A stretch of 64,000 nucleotides of DNA from Pedobacter sp. PACM 27299. Its GTDB lineage: Bacteria > Bacteroidota > Bacteroidia > Sphingobacteriales > Sphingobacteriaceae. The notes under the pieces were generated by a model, which was not told the DNA's origin, did not search any database, and saw nothing but the letters and a program-made list of their open reading frames with translations. Below, in pieces: positions 16,781-25,711 of this stretch; the stretch's first letter is position 1; every line of letters starts with the position of its first letter. A program made the position numbers and the translations under genes. The stretch lies in NCBI RefSeq assembly GCF_001412655.1, contig NZ_CP012996.1, positions 5,084,001-5,148,000 on the forward strand, in the 5' to 3' direction.

Positions 16781-18583
16781 TTACCAGCCAAAAACCTGTT
16801 TCAGCTGAGGATTAGCGACCACTTCTCCTACTGGGATTGGTCGGTAATAATATTTCGGGCTAATAAAATTCCTTGGCTGATCTCTGTCTCTGGTAAAGGC
16901 AATAAAGCCTGAATTACCATTGCTCAGGTAGAAATTCTGATCTTTTCCAGCTTTATCTTTCAGGTAAAACTTCGACAATTTTGCTCTTTCTTCCGCTGGA
17001 ATACTGGCAATTGAAGATTCATCATCAGGATGAGGCAGAATGGCAATATCAGGTTTCCCGTCGCCGGTAACATCCATGGCACCCAATGCAGGAACATACA
17101 TTCCCTGCTGACTGTCCTGGAATAAATTACCCGATTTCCAGCGCATTAAATCACTAAAACGGAAACCTTCACAAGCAGTTTCTACCCTTCTCTCACGACG
17201 TATTTCCAGCAATACCGCAGTGCTTACATTTGGATACATTGCAGCCAGAACAGGATCTACAGCTACCCCCATATTCAATGGAGGCATTTGTACACGGCTG
17301 CGTAATAGGTTGATGGTCTGATCAAGATCTATCTGACTGATACTTCCTAATTCTGCTTTTGCTTCTGCATTGATCAACAATATCTCCGCATACCTAAAAA
17401 CTGGCAATCCAGTATAATTTGCCTGCCATCCTTGTCTTAGTGCCGGATCACGAGGGTAAAACTTGATTTGATTGTATCCACCTAAAGTTGCTTTGATCAC
17501 ATAAGGCTCATTAAGTGTATTGAATCCTCTGAATGCTGGGTTAATAATCGTTTCCGCCATCCTCGGATCGCGATCCTTAAATACTTCCGTATAAACCTTG
17601 GTATTATACCCCGGACTGGAAGTAAAAGGGCTCCCATCTGTTTTCAAATAGGTATCTGCAAGACTTCTGCTCAGCGACCAGGTATAATCAAGAACCGTAT
17701 GGGTATTATTTCCTACGCCCAATTCTCTGTTATAATCTGCCCACATGATCATTTCCTTGTTGCCGGATAGCGTAGGACTTGAAAATAGAGACCTATAATC
17801 CGCCGCACCATTTCCAGTACTCAGCAATTCAAAACCACCTTCTTTCATAATTTTGTCGGAAGCCGCTACTGCAATATCTAAGAAACGCTGATAATCACTG
17901 GTCAATCCAAGTTCATCATGATACTTTCTGAATGTGCCTTCATGTAAAGCAAAACGAGACAATAAAGCCAGTGCCGCCCATTTCGTTACCCTGGTTTTCG
18001 TATCTTTTCCTTTTGCATCAATTTTGATATTCGTTGCTGCATAATTCAGATCGTTCAATACAGAATCAACAACCAATGCTCTTGGGTCTTGTCCTTTGTA
18101 CAATTCAGGATCATTTTCAGACAGAACATGGCCATACCAAGGTACATTGCTATATTTTTTTATTTTATCGAAGTAAAACATCGCGCGGAAAAAGCGTGCG
18201 ATACCGACATAATGTTTGATCAATACTGGATCGCCTTTTGCCTGTCCAATATGATCCAGCATAAAGTTGACCCTTCTTAAATCTTCCCAATCATCTTTTC
18301 CCCAACCGCCAACGTTAGCGGCAGATAATCCTCCTCTGACTAATAAATCGACCTCTCCATTCGCATTATAATTTGAAATATTGTCTGAATTAATATCAGA
18401 ATAATTGGGTTCAATTTGTTGGTAAAAACCATTGCTATAAGTTTCTAAATCTGCTGGTGATTGAAAGAATACGCCTTCAGTAATTTCGGTTTCCGGGTTT
18501 CTCTGCAGGAAATCTTTCTTGCAGGCCGTCATCCCTATCGTCATCAATCCTAGTGCAAGGATATAAGTTGTTTTTAGTTTCAT
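16781..18583 (-). CDS. SusD/RagB-family outer-membrane lipoprotein
   Basis: The 600-residue protein has a lipoprotein signal ending MTAC, with cysteine 21. The usual SusD start follows (DFLQRNPETEITEGVFFQS) with helical TPR-like repeats and the C-terminal conserved segment LLEIRRERRVETACEGFRFSDLMRW. SusD proteins cap the SusC channel and capture the nutrient at the cell surface. It begins 11 bp after SusC and is surely co-transcribed. Substrate cannot be told from sequence. Confidence 0.95.
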   Translation of the reverse strand: MKLKTTYILALGLMTIGMTACKKDFLQRNPETEITEGVFFQSPADLETYSNGFYQQIEPNYSDINSDNISNYNANGEVDLLVRGGLSAANVGGWGKDDWEDLRRVNFMLDHIGQAKGDPVLIKHYVGIARFFRAMFYFDKIKKYSNVPWYGHVLSENDPELYKGQDPRALVVDSVLNDLNYAATNIKIDAKGKDTKTRVTKWAALALLSRFALHEGTFRKYHDELGLTSDYQRFLDIAVAASDKIMKEGGFELLSTGNGAADYRSLFSSPTLSGNKEMIMWADYNRELGVGNNTHTVLDYTWSLSRSLADTYLKTDGSPFTSSPGYNTKVYTEVFKDRDPRMAETIINPAFRGFNTLNEPYVIKATLGGYNQIKFYPRDPALRQGWQANYTGLPVFRYAEILLINAEAKAELGSISQIDLDQTINLLRSRVQMPPLNMGVAVDPVLAAMYPNVSTAVLLEIRRERRVETACEGFRFSDLMRWKSGNLFQDSQQGMYVPALGAMDVTGDGKPDIAILPHPDDESSIASIPAEERAKLSKFYLKDKAGKDQNFYLSNGNSGFIAFTRDRDQPRNFISPKYYYRPIPVGEVVANPQLKQVFGW

Positions 18584-18594
18584 GAGGTCTTGCG

Positions 18595-21500
18595 TTAAAA
18601 ATTAAGGTTTAAACCAAGGGAGTATGTTTTTTGGAAAGGATAGACTTTTCCGTCCAATCCTTCAGGGTCTAACCTGGCTTTGATGTGTGAAACATCAAAT
18701 AAGTTTTCTGCACTGAAGTACACCCTAAGCTTGTCCATCTTCATCTTTGTAGTTAAAGATTTAGGAAGTGTATAACCAAGCGTTAGATTTTTCAACCTCA
18801 GGTAAGAAGCATCCTGCAGGTATCTTGTTTGTGGATTTCCCAATTCTGACTCATCTTCCGCGATATAAGCTTTTACACGTGGAAAATAGGCATTTGGAGT
18901 TTCCGGAGTCCAGTGGTCCAGGTTGTGTACCTGCACATTGGTCCATGGCTGCGCGTACACGCCCCAGAAATAATGGTTACTTGCATTGGGATACCAGTCT
19001 CTTTTACCCACGCCCTGGAAGAACATCCGGATATCAAAACCTTTCCATCCTGCACCGAGGTCAATTCCATATTGGTATCTGGCCGTGGTATTTCCAATGA
19101 TTTTTTGATCTCCATGGTTCGCAAGGGTATTGTCACCTTTGTCGATTTTACCATCACCATTCAGGTCTTTAAACTTTAAATCACCTACATCAAACAGGTA
19201 TCCGGTATCATCAGCACCTACTGCACTTTGGTCGGCATGGTTGGCAATTTCTTCTTTAGATTGGAAAAACCCTTCTGTTTCCAATCCCCAGATTTCTCCA
19301 AGTTCTTTACCTACATAGTATCTTTCGTTACCAAATTCATCTTTACCAATCTGTCCGCTAGGGTTGTCAAACTTGGTAATAAAACTACGGCTATCGCCGA
19401 TATTAAATCCGATGTTATAGTACAGCTGACTGTTACTCACCATAAAACCATCTTTCCATCCGATTCTCAATTCCCATCCTTTAGTTTTCAAATCAGCCGC
19501 ATTTACTTTGGGTTCAACTGTTCCAAAAGGACCCGGCAAGACCTTACCTTTGGTCAGCATTCCTTTGGTATACCTGGTATAGCGATCAAAATTCAGGTCT
19601 AATCTGTTTTTCAGCAAACTTACATCCACACCAAAGTTCAGGGTAGAAATTCGTTCCCAGGTTAAACTATTGGCTACTGCGCCTGGAGGATTTACGGTAG
19701 TCGGTTTACTTCCGTCCAGAATCTGCCCAATAGTACCTGGTTTCATTGTTGGGATATAGTAATAAGCGCTCACATCCTGATTACCCAATGCACCATAAGA
19801 AGCACGGAATTTCAGTAAGTCGATTTTTAGCTTTTCCGCTACAGGTTTAAAGAATTTTTCATTACTGGCTACCCATGCCACAGAAGCAGAAGGGAAAAAG
19901 CCCCATCGATCATCAGCAGGAAAACGGGAAGTACCGTCATAACGGCCATTTAATTCCACAATATACTTGTTGTCGAAAATATAGTTGAAGCGATAGAACC
20001 AACCCCTAACCGCCCAATCTTCAATACTTTCTTCTGCTTCAAATGCACCTGTAGCCAGATTGATAGAAGGCAATGTTGCACTGATTAAGCCTTTTCGAGA
20101 TACCGAGCTGTAGTTCCAGTTTCTGGTTTCCTGATTAAAACCGGCAAGAACTTGCAAGTAATGCTTTTCATTAAAGGTTTTGTGGAAGTCGGTATAGATA
20201 TTGTAAATATTGTGTCTGATGTGTCTATCTACATTCCTTGCCGATCCTGCTGGATCGCCGCTATAGCTAATCGCCGAATTTGGTCCTGTTTTATAAGGAA
20301 TAGGGAGGTCATAGGATCTTCCGGCACTATCAATTTTTCTAACTGTGGCGTCTGCTTTTAAATCCCAGATGTCTTTTACCAGAGATGCTTTTGCAGTAAA
20401 AGTGGTCTGAAAGCTATTTCCTCTGGTTACTCTGCGGCCGCCACTTTGCATTTTACCCAATAAAGCGGCTCCAGTAGAAGTCCAGCTGCCATCCGGATTG
20501 GTAGGCACATCCAATGAACTTTGTCTGTTTACGTTATGAAAGAAACCCTCTCCATTATAGGAAGGCTCATCATAGGTACTGGTCATAAAGGAAGTATTAT
20601 TTCCTATGGTCAGCCATTTCGATAAATTATAATCTGCTTTAGCGCGAAGGTTGTAACGGTCGTAAGTATCGTTTCCATACTTAAACATCCCTTCGTTTCT
20701 AAAATATTCTGTAGACATATAATAGCTTAGTTTATCATCTTTTTTGGAGATGTTCACATTGGCATTATAAGTCGGGGCAGATGGATTATAAACTTCGTCC
20801 ATCCAGTTTGTACTGCCATAATACATCCAGGCATTTTTATCTGTTGGAGAAATAATAACTGATGGTAAAGAAGGATCTGCGGCAAGTTTCCTGGCATACT
20901 CCCTATCGCTTTCCGGGAATAAGTTATATAAAGGATAAGCGGCATCATGTTTATATTCCATTACGGTCAACGGATCAGTCACCACTTCCGGCACTTTACC
21001 TAATTGTCTGATGGCATAATACGTATTAGCGCTAATCTTCAAATCGGTACTCTGTGCTGATTTAGTAGTAATTAAGATCACTCCAAAAGCACCTCTTGCA
21101 CCATAGATCGCTGCCGATGCCGCATCTTTCAATACCGTTACATTCTCAATATCTGCAGGATTTAAAGCCATCAGCTCCTCATTCGTAAAAGGCACGTTGT
21201 CCACTAAAATATAAGGAGAACCACCATTTAGAGAGGTAAAACCACGGATGTTAAATTTTGGCGCTTTGTTCACCTGACCACTGGAAATGCTGATGTTCAG
21301 GTTGGGAATCAATCCTTGCAAACCTGCACCAACACTGGTAATCGGCCTATTGGCGATTTCCTTACCGGAAACACCGTCTACCGCACCGCTCAGATTTACC
21401 TTTTTCTGTGTACCATAACCAACTACAACTACCTCATTCAGAAATTTTTGGTCGTCTTGTAAAATCACATTGATCTGTTTACGCGTACCGATCACGATTT

Positions 21501-22074
21501 TTTGCTCGGTCAGACCAACATAGCTGAACACCAATACATCTGCCGGCGAACCTGCTTCAATCTGGTAGTTACCATTTCCATCAGTGGTTGCAGTTTTTGG
21601 CGTTCCCATAATTCGAACTGAAACTCCTGGAATAGGCAGTCCTTTTTCGTCAGTCACCATCCCTTTAATCAAAATCGCTTCGTTTACCCAGGATAAAACC
21701 GGTAAGGCATCCTGATCACGTCTTCTAAAGATCACGACATTATTTTCGGACTCCCGATAAGAAAACGGAGTGCCATGTAACAGCTCCAGCAGCACCTCAT
21801 TTAAGGGCTTACCGGATACGTCCATCATGATTCCTTTCACTTTTCTCAGCTCATTGTTATTGTAAGAAAAATCCAGATTGCTGCTTTTACTGATTTTCTC
21901 TATTGCTTTTTCTAAGGATTCGCCTTTTAGGTGAACACTCACCTTAACATTTTTTAGCCGCTGACTAAATACCGTTTCCGCAAATAAGGTTCCGGCGGTA
22001 GTCAGCAATGTGGCAAACACTATTAATCCTACTCTCATCATCTTAAGAATTAGTGTAGTAATGTTTTTTTTCAT
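18595..22074 (-). CDS. SusC/RagA TonB-dependent receptor with STN domain
   Basis: The 1159-residue outer-membrane transporter has a signal peptide (to about residue 33), an STN signalling domain (about 45-120; VKVSVHLKGESLEKAIEKIS), a carboxypeptidase-regulatory-like domain (GMVTDEKGLPIPGVSVRIMG) and a plug containing VVVVGYGTQKK. A long beta-barrel ends in an aromatic strand. The STN domain is the part that touches FecR-type anti-sigma factors, in line with the sigma/FecR genes upstream. It imports a ligand with TonB energy and signals its presence. Confidence 0.95.
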   Translation of the reverse strand: MKKNITTLILKMMRVGLIVFATLLTTAGTLFAETVFSQRLKNVKVSVHLKGESLEKAIEKISKSSNLDFSYNNNELRKVKGIMMDVSGKPLNEVLLELLHGTPFSYRESENNVVIFRRRDQDALPVLSWVNEAILIKGMVTDEKGLPIPGVSVRIMGTPKTATTDGNGNYQIEAGSPADVLVFSYVGLTEQKIVIGTRKQINVILQDDQKFLNEVVVVGYGTQKKVNLSGAVDGVSGKEIANRPITSVGAGLQGLIPNLNISISSGQVNKAPKFNIRGFTSLNGGSPYILVDNVPFTNEELMALNPADIENVTVLKDAASAAIYGARGAFGVILITTKSAQSTDLKISANTYYAIRQLGKVPEVVTDPLTVMEYKHDAAYPLYNLFPESDREYARKLAADPSLPSVIISPTDKNAWMYYGSTNWMDEVYNPSAPTYNANVNISKKDDKLSYYMSTEYFRNEGMFKYGNDTYDRYNLRAKADYNLSKWLTIGNNTSFMTSTYDEPSYNGEGFFHNVNRQSSLDVPTNPDGSWTSTGAALLGKMQSGGRRVTRGNSFQTTFTAKASLVKDIWDLKADATVRKIDSAGRSYDLPIPYKTGPNSAISYSGDPAGSARNVDRHIRHNIYNIYTDFHKTFNEKHYLQVLAGFNQETRNWNYSSVSRKGLISATLPSINLATGAFEAEESIEDWAVRGWFYRFNYIFDNKYIVELNGRYDGTSRFPADDRWGFFPSASVAWVASNEKFFKPVAEKLKIDLLKFRASYGALGNQDVSAYYYIPTMKPGTIGQILDGSKPTTVNPPGAVANSLTWERISTLNFGVDVSLLKNRLDLNFDRYTRYTKGMLTKGKVLPGPFGTVEPKVNAADLKTKGWELRIGWKDGFMVSNSQLYYNIGFNIGDSRSFITKFDNPSGQIGKDEFGNERYYVGKELGEIWGLETEGFFQSKEEIANHADQSAVGADDTGYLFDVGDLKFKDLNGDGKIDKGDNTLANHGDQKIIGNTTARYQYGIDLGAGWKGFDIRMFFQGVGKRDWYPNASNHYFWGVYAQPWTNVQVHNLDHWTPETPNAYFPRVKAYIAEDESELGNPQTRYLQDASYLRLKNLTLGYTLPKSLTTKMKMDKLRVYFSAENLFDVSHIKARLDPEGLDGKVYPFQKTYSLGLNLNF

Positions 22075-22160
22075 ATTTTTATTCGTTTTAAAATTTCATT
22101 GAAACATAGCACGGCCATCTGGAGAATTTTTCGAAGAGTTACCCAAATGCTGTACATTCT

Positions 22161-22190
22161 GATCAGTATCTGCGCTAACAGATACTGATC
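22161..22190. other. perfect hairpin between fecR and susC
   Basis: GATCAGTATCTG (22161-22172) and CAGATACTGATC (22179-22190) form a perfect 12-bp stem with a 6-nt loop. The T-run lies on the plus-strand side, so in the coding (minus) direction it is not a classical terminator. It could stop antisense transcripts, act as a processing site, or weaken read-through from fecR to susC. Confidence 0.6.
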
Positions 22191-22214
22191 TTCTTTTTTA
22201 ATACTATTGACCGA

Positions 22215-23126
22215 TTAGTTACATCCACTACCTGTTATAAGCACCTCCTTTTCTTTGTTAATTTGGTAAGTAATTCCTTGTATTTCCTTGATGAGGTCCA
22301 GTACCTCTGTTAAGCTTTGATGGGTGTTAAAGCGAATGCTGTTCTGACAATTTTTAAATTTCTGCTGATCGTATTTGATCTTTACCTGATAGGTGTTTTC
22401 TATGGCAAGCACGAGGTCTTCAAAATAAGCGGCATTCAGGATCACATTGCCGTCATTCCATGCCATACGCTCAGTTGCTTTTACTTTTAATACTTTGGGT
22501 TTCCGGTGATCTGTGTTGTAAACCACCTCTTCATTTTTGATTAAAACACTGGTTTGATCGTGTTCATCTGTTACCGCCACCTTTCCTGTTACTACGGCTA
22601 CACTTCTTGTAGACAATGCCTGATAAGATTTTACGACGAAGGAAGTTCCGAGCACATTGGTCTTAATTCCTGAAGCTTCTACTACGAAAGGAACCTTATC
22701 ATCATGAATGATGTTAAAAAATCCCTCTCCATCTACCAGATAGACCAATCTTTTCTTTCCGAATTTTTTAGGGTATTTAAAAGTACTGGCAGAATTTAAC
22801 CATACCGTAGAGCCATCTGGCAAGACCAGTTGTCGGGTCTCTCCTTTTGGAACGGTTACCGTGATGTAATTGCTATTATAGGAATAGTAAAACAGCAGAC
22901 CTGCTGAAAGTATGAGGAAACTAATTGCTGCAGCCATACTCAGCATTGCTTTCTTTCTTTTCAGTTTGACGCTATGCTGCTGTTGCTGCTGGATTTTTTT
23001 GGTAGCCTGTAAACGTCCCAGGATTTCCTGACGTATGGCCTCTTTATCATTTTCACCCTTAAAAACACCGGAAGGACCATTGATTCCGAATTCTTTATAC
23101 AGGTCGTTTTTGTCTTTTTCGTTCAT
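22215..23126 (-). CDS. FecR-family anti-sigma factor
   Basis: The 303-residue inner-membrane protein has a cytoplasmic N-terminus of about 60 residues with a Gln-rich patch, one transmembrane helix (about 63-82) and a periplasmic FecR domain (VPKGETRQLVLPDGSTVWLNSAS...). A C-terminal STN-like DUF4974 domain ends the protein. It should hold the ECF sigma factor until the STN domain of SusC reports ligand. Normally the gene follows its sigma gene directly. Here a GH30 gene lies between them. Confidence 0.93.
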   Translation of the reverse strand: MNEKDKNDLYKEFGINGPSGVFKGENDKEAIRQEILGRLQATKKIQQQQQHSVKLKRKKAMLSMAAAISFLILSAGLLFYYSYNSNYITVTVPKGETRQLVLPDGSTVWLNSASTFKYPKKFGKKRLVYLVDGEGFFNIIHDDKVPFVVEASGIKTNVLGTSFVVKSYQALSTRSVAVVTGKVAVTDEHDQTSVLIKNEEVVYNTDHRKPKVLKVKATERMAWNDGNVILNAAYFEDLVLAIENTYQVKIKYDQQKFKNCQNSIRFNTHQSLTEVLDLIKEIQGITYQINKEKEVLITGSGCN

Positions 23127-23143
23127 ATACTAAATACATAACG
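23127..23143 (-). repeat. sigma/FecR spacer element, copy next to fecR
   Basis: The plus-strand word ATACTAAATACATAAC lies directly before the fecR start codon. The same word recurs at 24877-24892 downstream of the sigma gene, and the neighbouring bases are also related over roughly 50 bp. It may be a promoter or processing element, or a duplicated junction. Confidence 0.6.
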
Positions 23144-23191
23144 AACGAGGTAGAAAGAGGTACTATGAGAAAGTTATTTTTTTTGAAAATA

Positions 23192-23225
23192 GGCAGCAGC
23201 TCTAGCCTATGCTACAGCTGCTGCC
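23192..23225 (-). terminator. strong hairpin after the GH30 gene
   Basis: GGCAGCAGCT (23192-23201) pairs with AGCTGCTGCC (23216-23225), continued by TAGC/GCTA after one mismatch, with a CTAT loop. On the minus strand T-rich sequence follows. It would separate GH30 transcripts from fecR. Confidence 0.7.
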
Positions 23226-23231
23226 CATTAT

Positions 23232-24665
23232 TTAATTTTTTTGACCGGTAAAAGTGGTCACACTCTGAGCAGGAACACTAATCGTAAAACTGCCATCTGC
23301 GGCTGCACTTAAAGTACTTCCTTGCTGCCAATGTGCCGTATTACCTCCTGAAGTCTGAAAACTCAGCAATGTTCCAGCCGAAAAACCTTGTAAGCGTAAG
23401 GTCGTGCTGATCGCATCCGTACCAGGATTGATCACCACCAAACTGAACTTCCCTGTATTCGGATCTTTATAAGCAGAAACTTTTAACACAGAATTGTTTG
23501 CTACAGTACTGCCAAACCTGTAGTAACCGGCGTGGATATATCTGGAAAACTGTCCCATTATGTCGTAAGTTTTTGGAAAATCCAGGGAACCATCGCTGTT
23601 TGTACAGATCAGAGATTCATTATTACGAATGGCCAGCATCCCAAGCCAGTATACAAAAGCGTTGACATTACATTCTGCTAAGAACTTATGCATACTGGTC
23701 GCCAGTTTTAATCCACCAACAATGGTATTGTCATAACTTCCGCTATCATCAGAAGTTTCTGTCATCCATACCGGTTTATTTGCAGTAGCATAATTCCAGG
23801 TCACCGGATTCTGATTTAAGCCCCGTTTTCCGCCAATTAACTCGCCAACTTCCACATAACCATGTCCGGCAAGAATATCTACATTACTCCTGTCCATACC
23901 GGAAAGAAAAGTATTCGCAGTACCCCAGGCCGCGTTCTCAGAAGAGAGAATTTTGGTGGTACTCAACCCTGCCTGGTTTAGTGCCGGTCTTAAATTATTG
24001 GTTACAAATTGTCCAAGATGTGCCGAAGTCCAGTAAGAAGCATCCCAGTCTGAGAACACATTTTCAGGTTCATTGGAAGGAGAAATTGCATAGAAATTCA
24101 CACCTTCATTTTGGTAAGATTTCGCAAATCCAGCCAGATACTTTGCAAAATCACTGGAGCTGGTACTGAAATTCAATCCATTAAACCACTTTGCACTTTC
24201 AACATTCGGATTTGTTTTCATAGACAAAGGAGGTGTCCAGGTACTGGCAAACGTAATGGGTACCTGATAACGTTCTTTAATCTTTTTCAAAATCCATAAC
24301 TGTCCTAAATGTTCCTTTTGAACTGCCGTAAGTGAAGTATAGCTGGTACTATTTACATCTACATCGATATCTACCCCAGCTGGCTTGATGGTCACTACTC
24401 CCGTCTGTTTGTTAAAAGGATAGGTATGCAGGACTTTTCCTCGCACCATATTTAACTGTAAACCTGAATTCCCCCATAAATAAGACATAATACTATCTCT
24501 TTTTGGAGATTCAAAAAATGGCACGATACGTCCGCCAAAAGCGCCAAACCCATCAATACGCTGATAAGTTTGCTCCCAGTTGATGGTGACTTCTGCTGCA
24601 CCAGCCGCTGCCACAGCCAGCTGATTTGCTTTTAATTTTCCGGAACCTGGAACCAGGTCTTCCAT
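23232..24665 (-). CDS. glycoside hydrolase family 30 enzyme, probable lipoprotein with frameshifted leader
   Basis: The 477-residue frame is a GH30-type (beta/alpha)8 barrel with a C-terminal beta domain. The expected acid/base is E199 in SPSNEPE and the nucleophile E303 in MTETSDD. GH30 members hydrolyse beta-linked glycans such as xylan or glucans, and the subfamily is not resolved here. The frame as found starts MEDLVPGSG with no export signal. A complete lipoprotein signal lies just upstream in another frame, so I infer a 1-nt frameshift or sequence error in an A-rich run near 24666-24676. It sits between the sigma and fecR genes and is followed by its own hairpin. Confidence 0.85.
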   Translation of the reverse strand: MEDLVPGSGKLKANQLAVAAAGAAEVTINWEQTYQRIDGFGAFGGRIVPFFESPKRDSIMSYLWGNSGLQLNMVRGKVLHTYPFNKQTGVVTIKPAGVDIDVDVNSTSYTSLTAVQKEHLGQLWILKKIKERYQVPITFASTWTPPLSMKTNPNVESAKWFNGLNFSTSSSDFAKYLAGFAKSYQNEGVNFYAISPSNEPENVFSDWDASYWTSAHLGQFVTNNLRPALNQAGLSTTKILSSENAAWGTANTFLSGMDRSNVDILAGHGYVEVGELIGGKRGLNQNPVTWNYATANKPVWMTETSDDSGSYDNTIVGGLKLATSMHKFLAECNVNAFVYWLGMLAIRNNESLICTNSDGSLDFPKTYDIMGQFSRYIHAGYYRFGSTVANNSVLKVSAYKDPNTGKFSLVVINPGTDAISTTLRLQGFSAGTLLSFQTSGGNTAHWQQGSTLSAAADGSFTISVPAQSVTTFTGQKN

Positions 24666-24676
24666 TGTTTTCTTTT

Positions 24677-24742
24677 ACAGCTTCCGGCCAGGACGAGCGT
24701 TAACATGGCCAAAAAAGTTAATCGTAGGTTGTTGCACCTCAT
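24677..24742 (-). other. out-of-frame lipoprotein signal peptide of the GH30 gene
   Basis: The ATG at 24742 opens a frame MRCNNLRLTFLAMLTLVLAG followed by S and C22, a textbook type II signal with lipobox LAGSC. The cysteine codon ends at 24677, 12 bp before the GH30 ATG, but in a different frame. The shift lies in AAAAGAAAACAA. A one-base change would join it to the enzyme. Confidence 0.7.
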
Positions 24743-24876
24743 AATTCATTTAATTTGAGTTCACGTTGTACAAGCCATTATTGACCTGCATTTTCATTAA
24801 ATAATTTAGGACATCAATTGGGGAAGCATCCGAAAATACCACACCTTAAAAGCGCTTTTTTTGTTGTCTTGTCGTA

Positions 24877-24892
24877 TACTAAATACATAACT
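24877..24892 (-). repeat. sigma/FecR spacer element, copy next to the sigma gene
   Basis: ATACTAAATACATAAC is identical to the copy that abuts fecR. Flanking pyrimidine-rich sequence on the minus strand (CCTACTCCTTTTG versus GTACCTCTTTC) is also alike. The two copies bracket the GH30 gene. Confidence 0.6.
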
Positions 24893-24939
24893 AACTTAAA
24901 CAAAAGGAGTAGGGTAAGTAAATACTTTTTTATCCAATT

Positions 24940-25482
24940 TTAATACAATTGGCATTTTACGCGAAGTCTTTTCAATGCGCTGGTAATTTGATTTTTTACC
25001 GTTTGAGACGAAATAGATAATTTTCCGGCAATCTCATTCACAGAAAGTTCTTCTTCTCTGCTCATTTGAAAAATTTTACGCATACCAACGGGCATGTTCT
25101 GTATTTCCAGACTCAACTGGCCGGCCATCTCCTTTGTAGTGTATTGCTCAAAAAGGGAATGCTCTGTTTCCTCGGTAATCTTTAAATATTCCACATCATG
25201 TTTGACGCGTAAGGTTTGCCGGCGGTTGAGATCCGTCAGCTTATTTTTTAAGATGGTATAGATAAATCCAATAAAAGTGGTGGTAATTTTTAAAGTATGG
25301 CGTTTTATCCAGATCACCATAAACAAATCGTGAACCACATCTTTTGCCTCCTCTCTGTTGTTCAGCTTTTTGCAGGCAATCGCATATACCACATCCCAAT
25401 AGCGTGAATAAATTTCATTAAACGCGTCATCATTGTCTTCTCTCAATAAGGCCAGCAAAGCCAGGTCTGTAAGCTGTTTCAA
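24940..25482 (-). CDS. ECF-type RNA polymerase sigma factor
   Basis: The 180-residue protein has sigma-70 region 2 (DDAFNEIYSRYWDVVYAIACKKLNNREEAKDVVHDLFMVIW split over residues about 17-57) and region 4 (ELSVNEIAGKLSISSQTVKNQI, about 145-166). There is no region 1 or 3, as in ECF factors. It should drive the SusC/SusD locus when released by FecR. Confidence 0.93.
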   Translation of the reverse strand: MKQLTDLALLALLREDNDDAFNEIYSRYWDVVYAIACKKLNNREEAKDVVHDLFMVIWIKRHTLKITTTFIGFIYTILKNKLTDLNRRQTLRVKHDVEYLKITEETEHSLFEQYTTKEMAGQLSLEIQNMPVGMRKIFQMSREEELSVNEIAGKLSISSQTVKNQITSALKRLRVKCQLY

Positions 25483-25537
25483 TAAATGGAGGTCTTAGGT
25501 GCTGTTATATTTGGTGATCCAATATATAAATTAATTA

Positions 25538-25545
25538 CAAAAGTA
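25538..25545 (-). promoter_or_regulatory. candidate minus-7 box for the sigma gene
   Basis: On the minus strand this reads TACTTTTG, a TAnnTTTG match, 56 bp before the sigma gene start. No clear minus-33 box is seen. Confidence 0.4.
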
Positions 25546-25711
25546 AAGGAATAGAAAAGCAGAGCTCCCCCCTTTATCATTAAGTTTTTATTAAGTTCTT
25601 GTACATAAAAACAGATGATAACTTCATTTATCAATTCTTAGCGTTTTTTTATCACCTTCTTAAGGTTTAAAGCTTCCATAAAATCAGCAATTTTCTTAGG
25701 TTTAAAACGAA

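Noticed and set aside
22161..22190. Intrinsic terminator between fecR and susC
   Set aside because: The T-run follows the stem on the plus strand, opposite to the direction of transcription.
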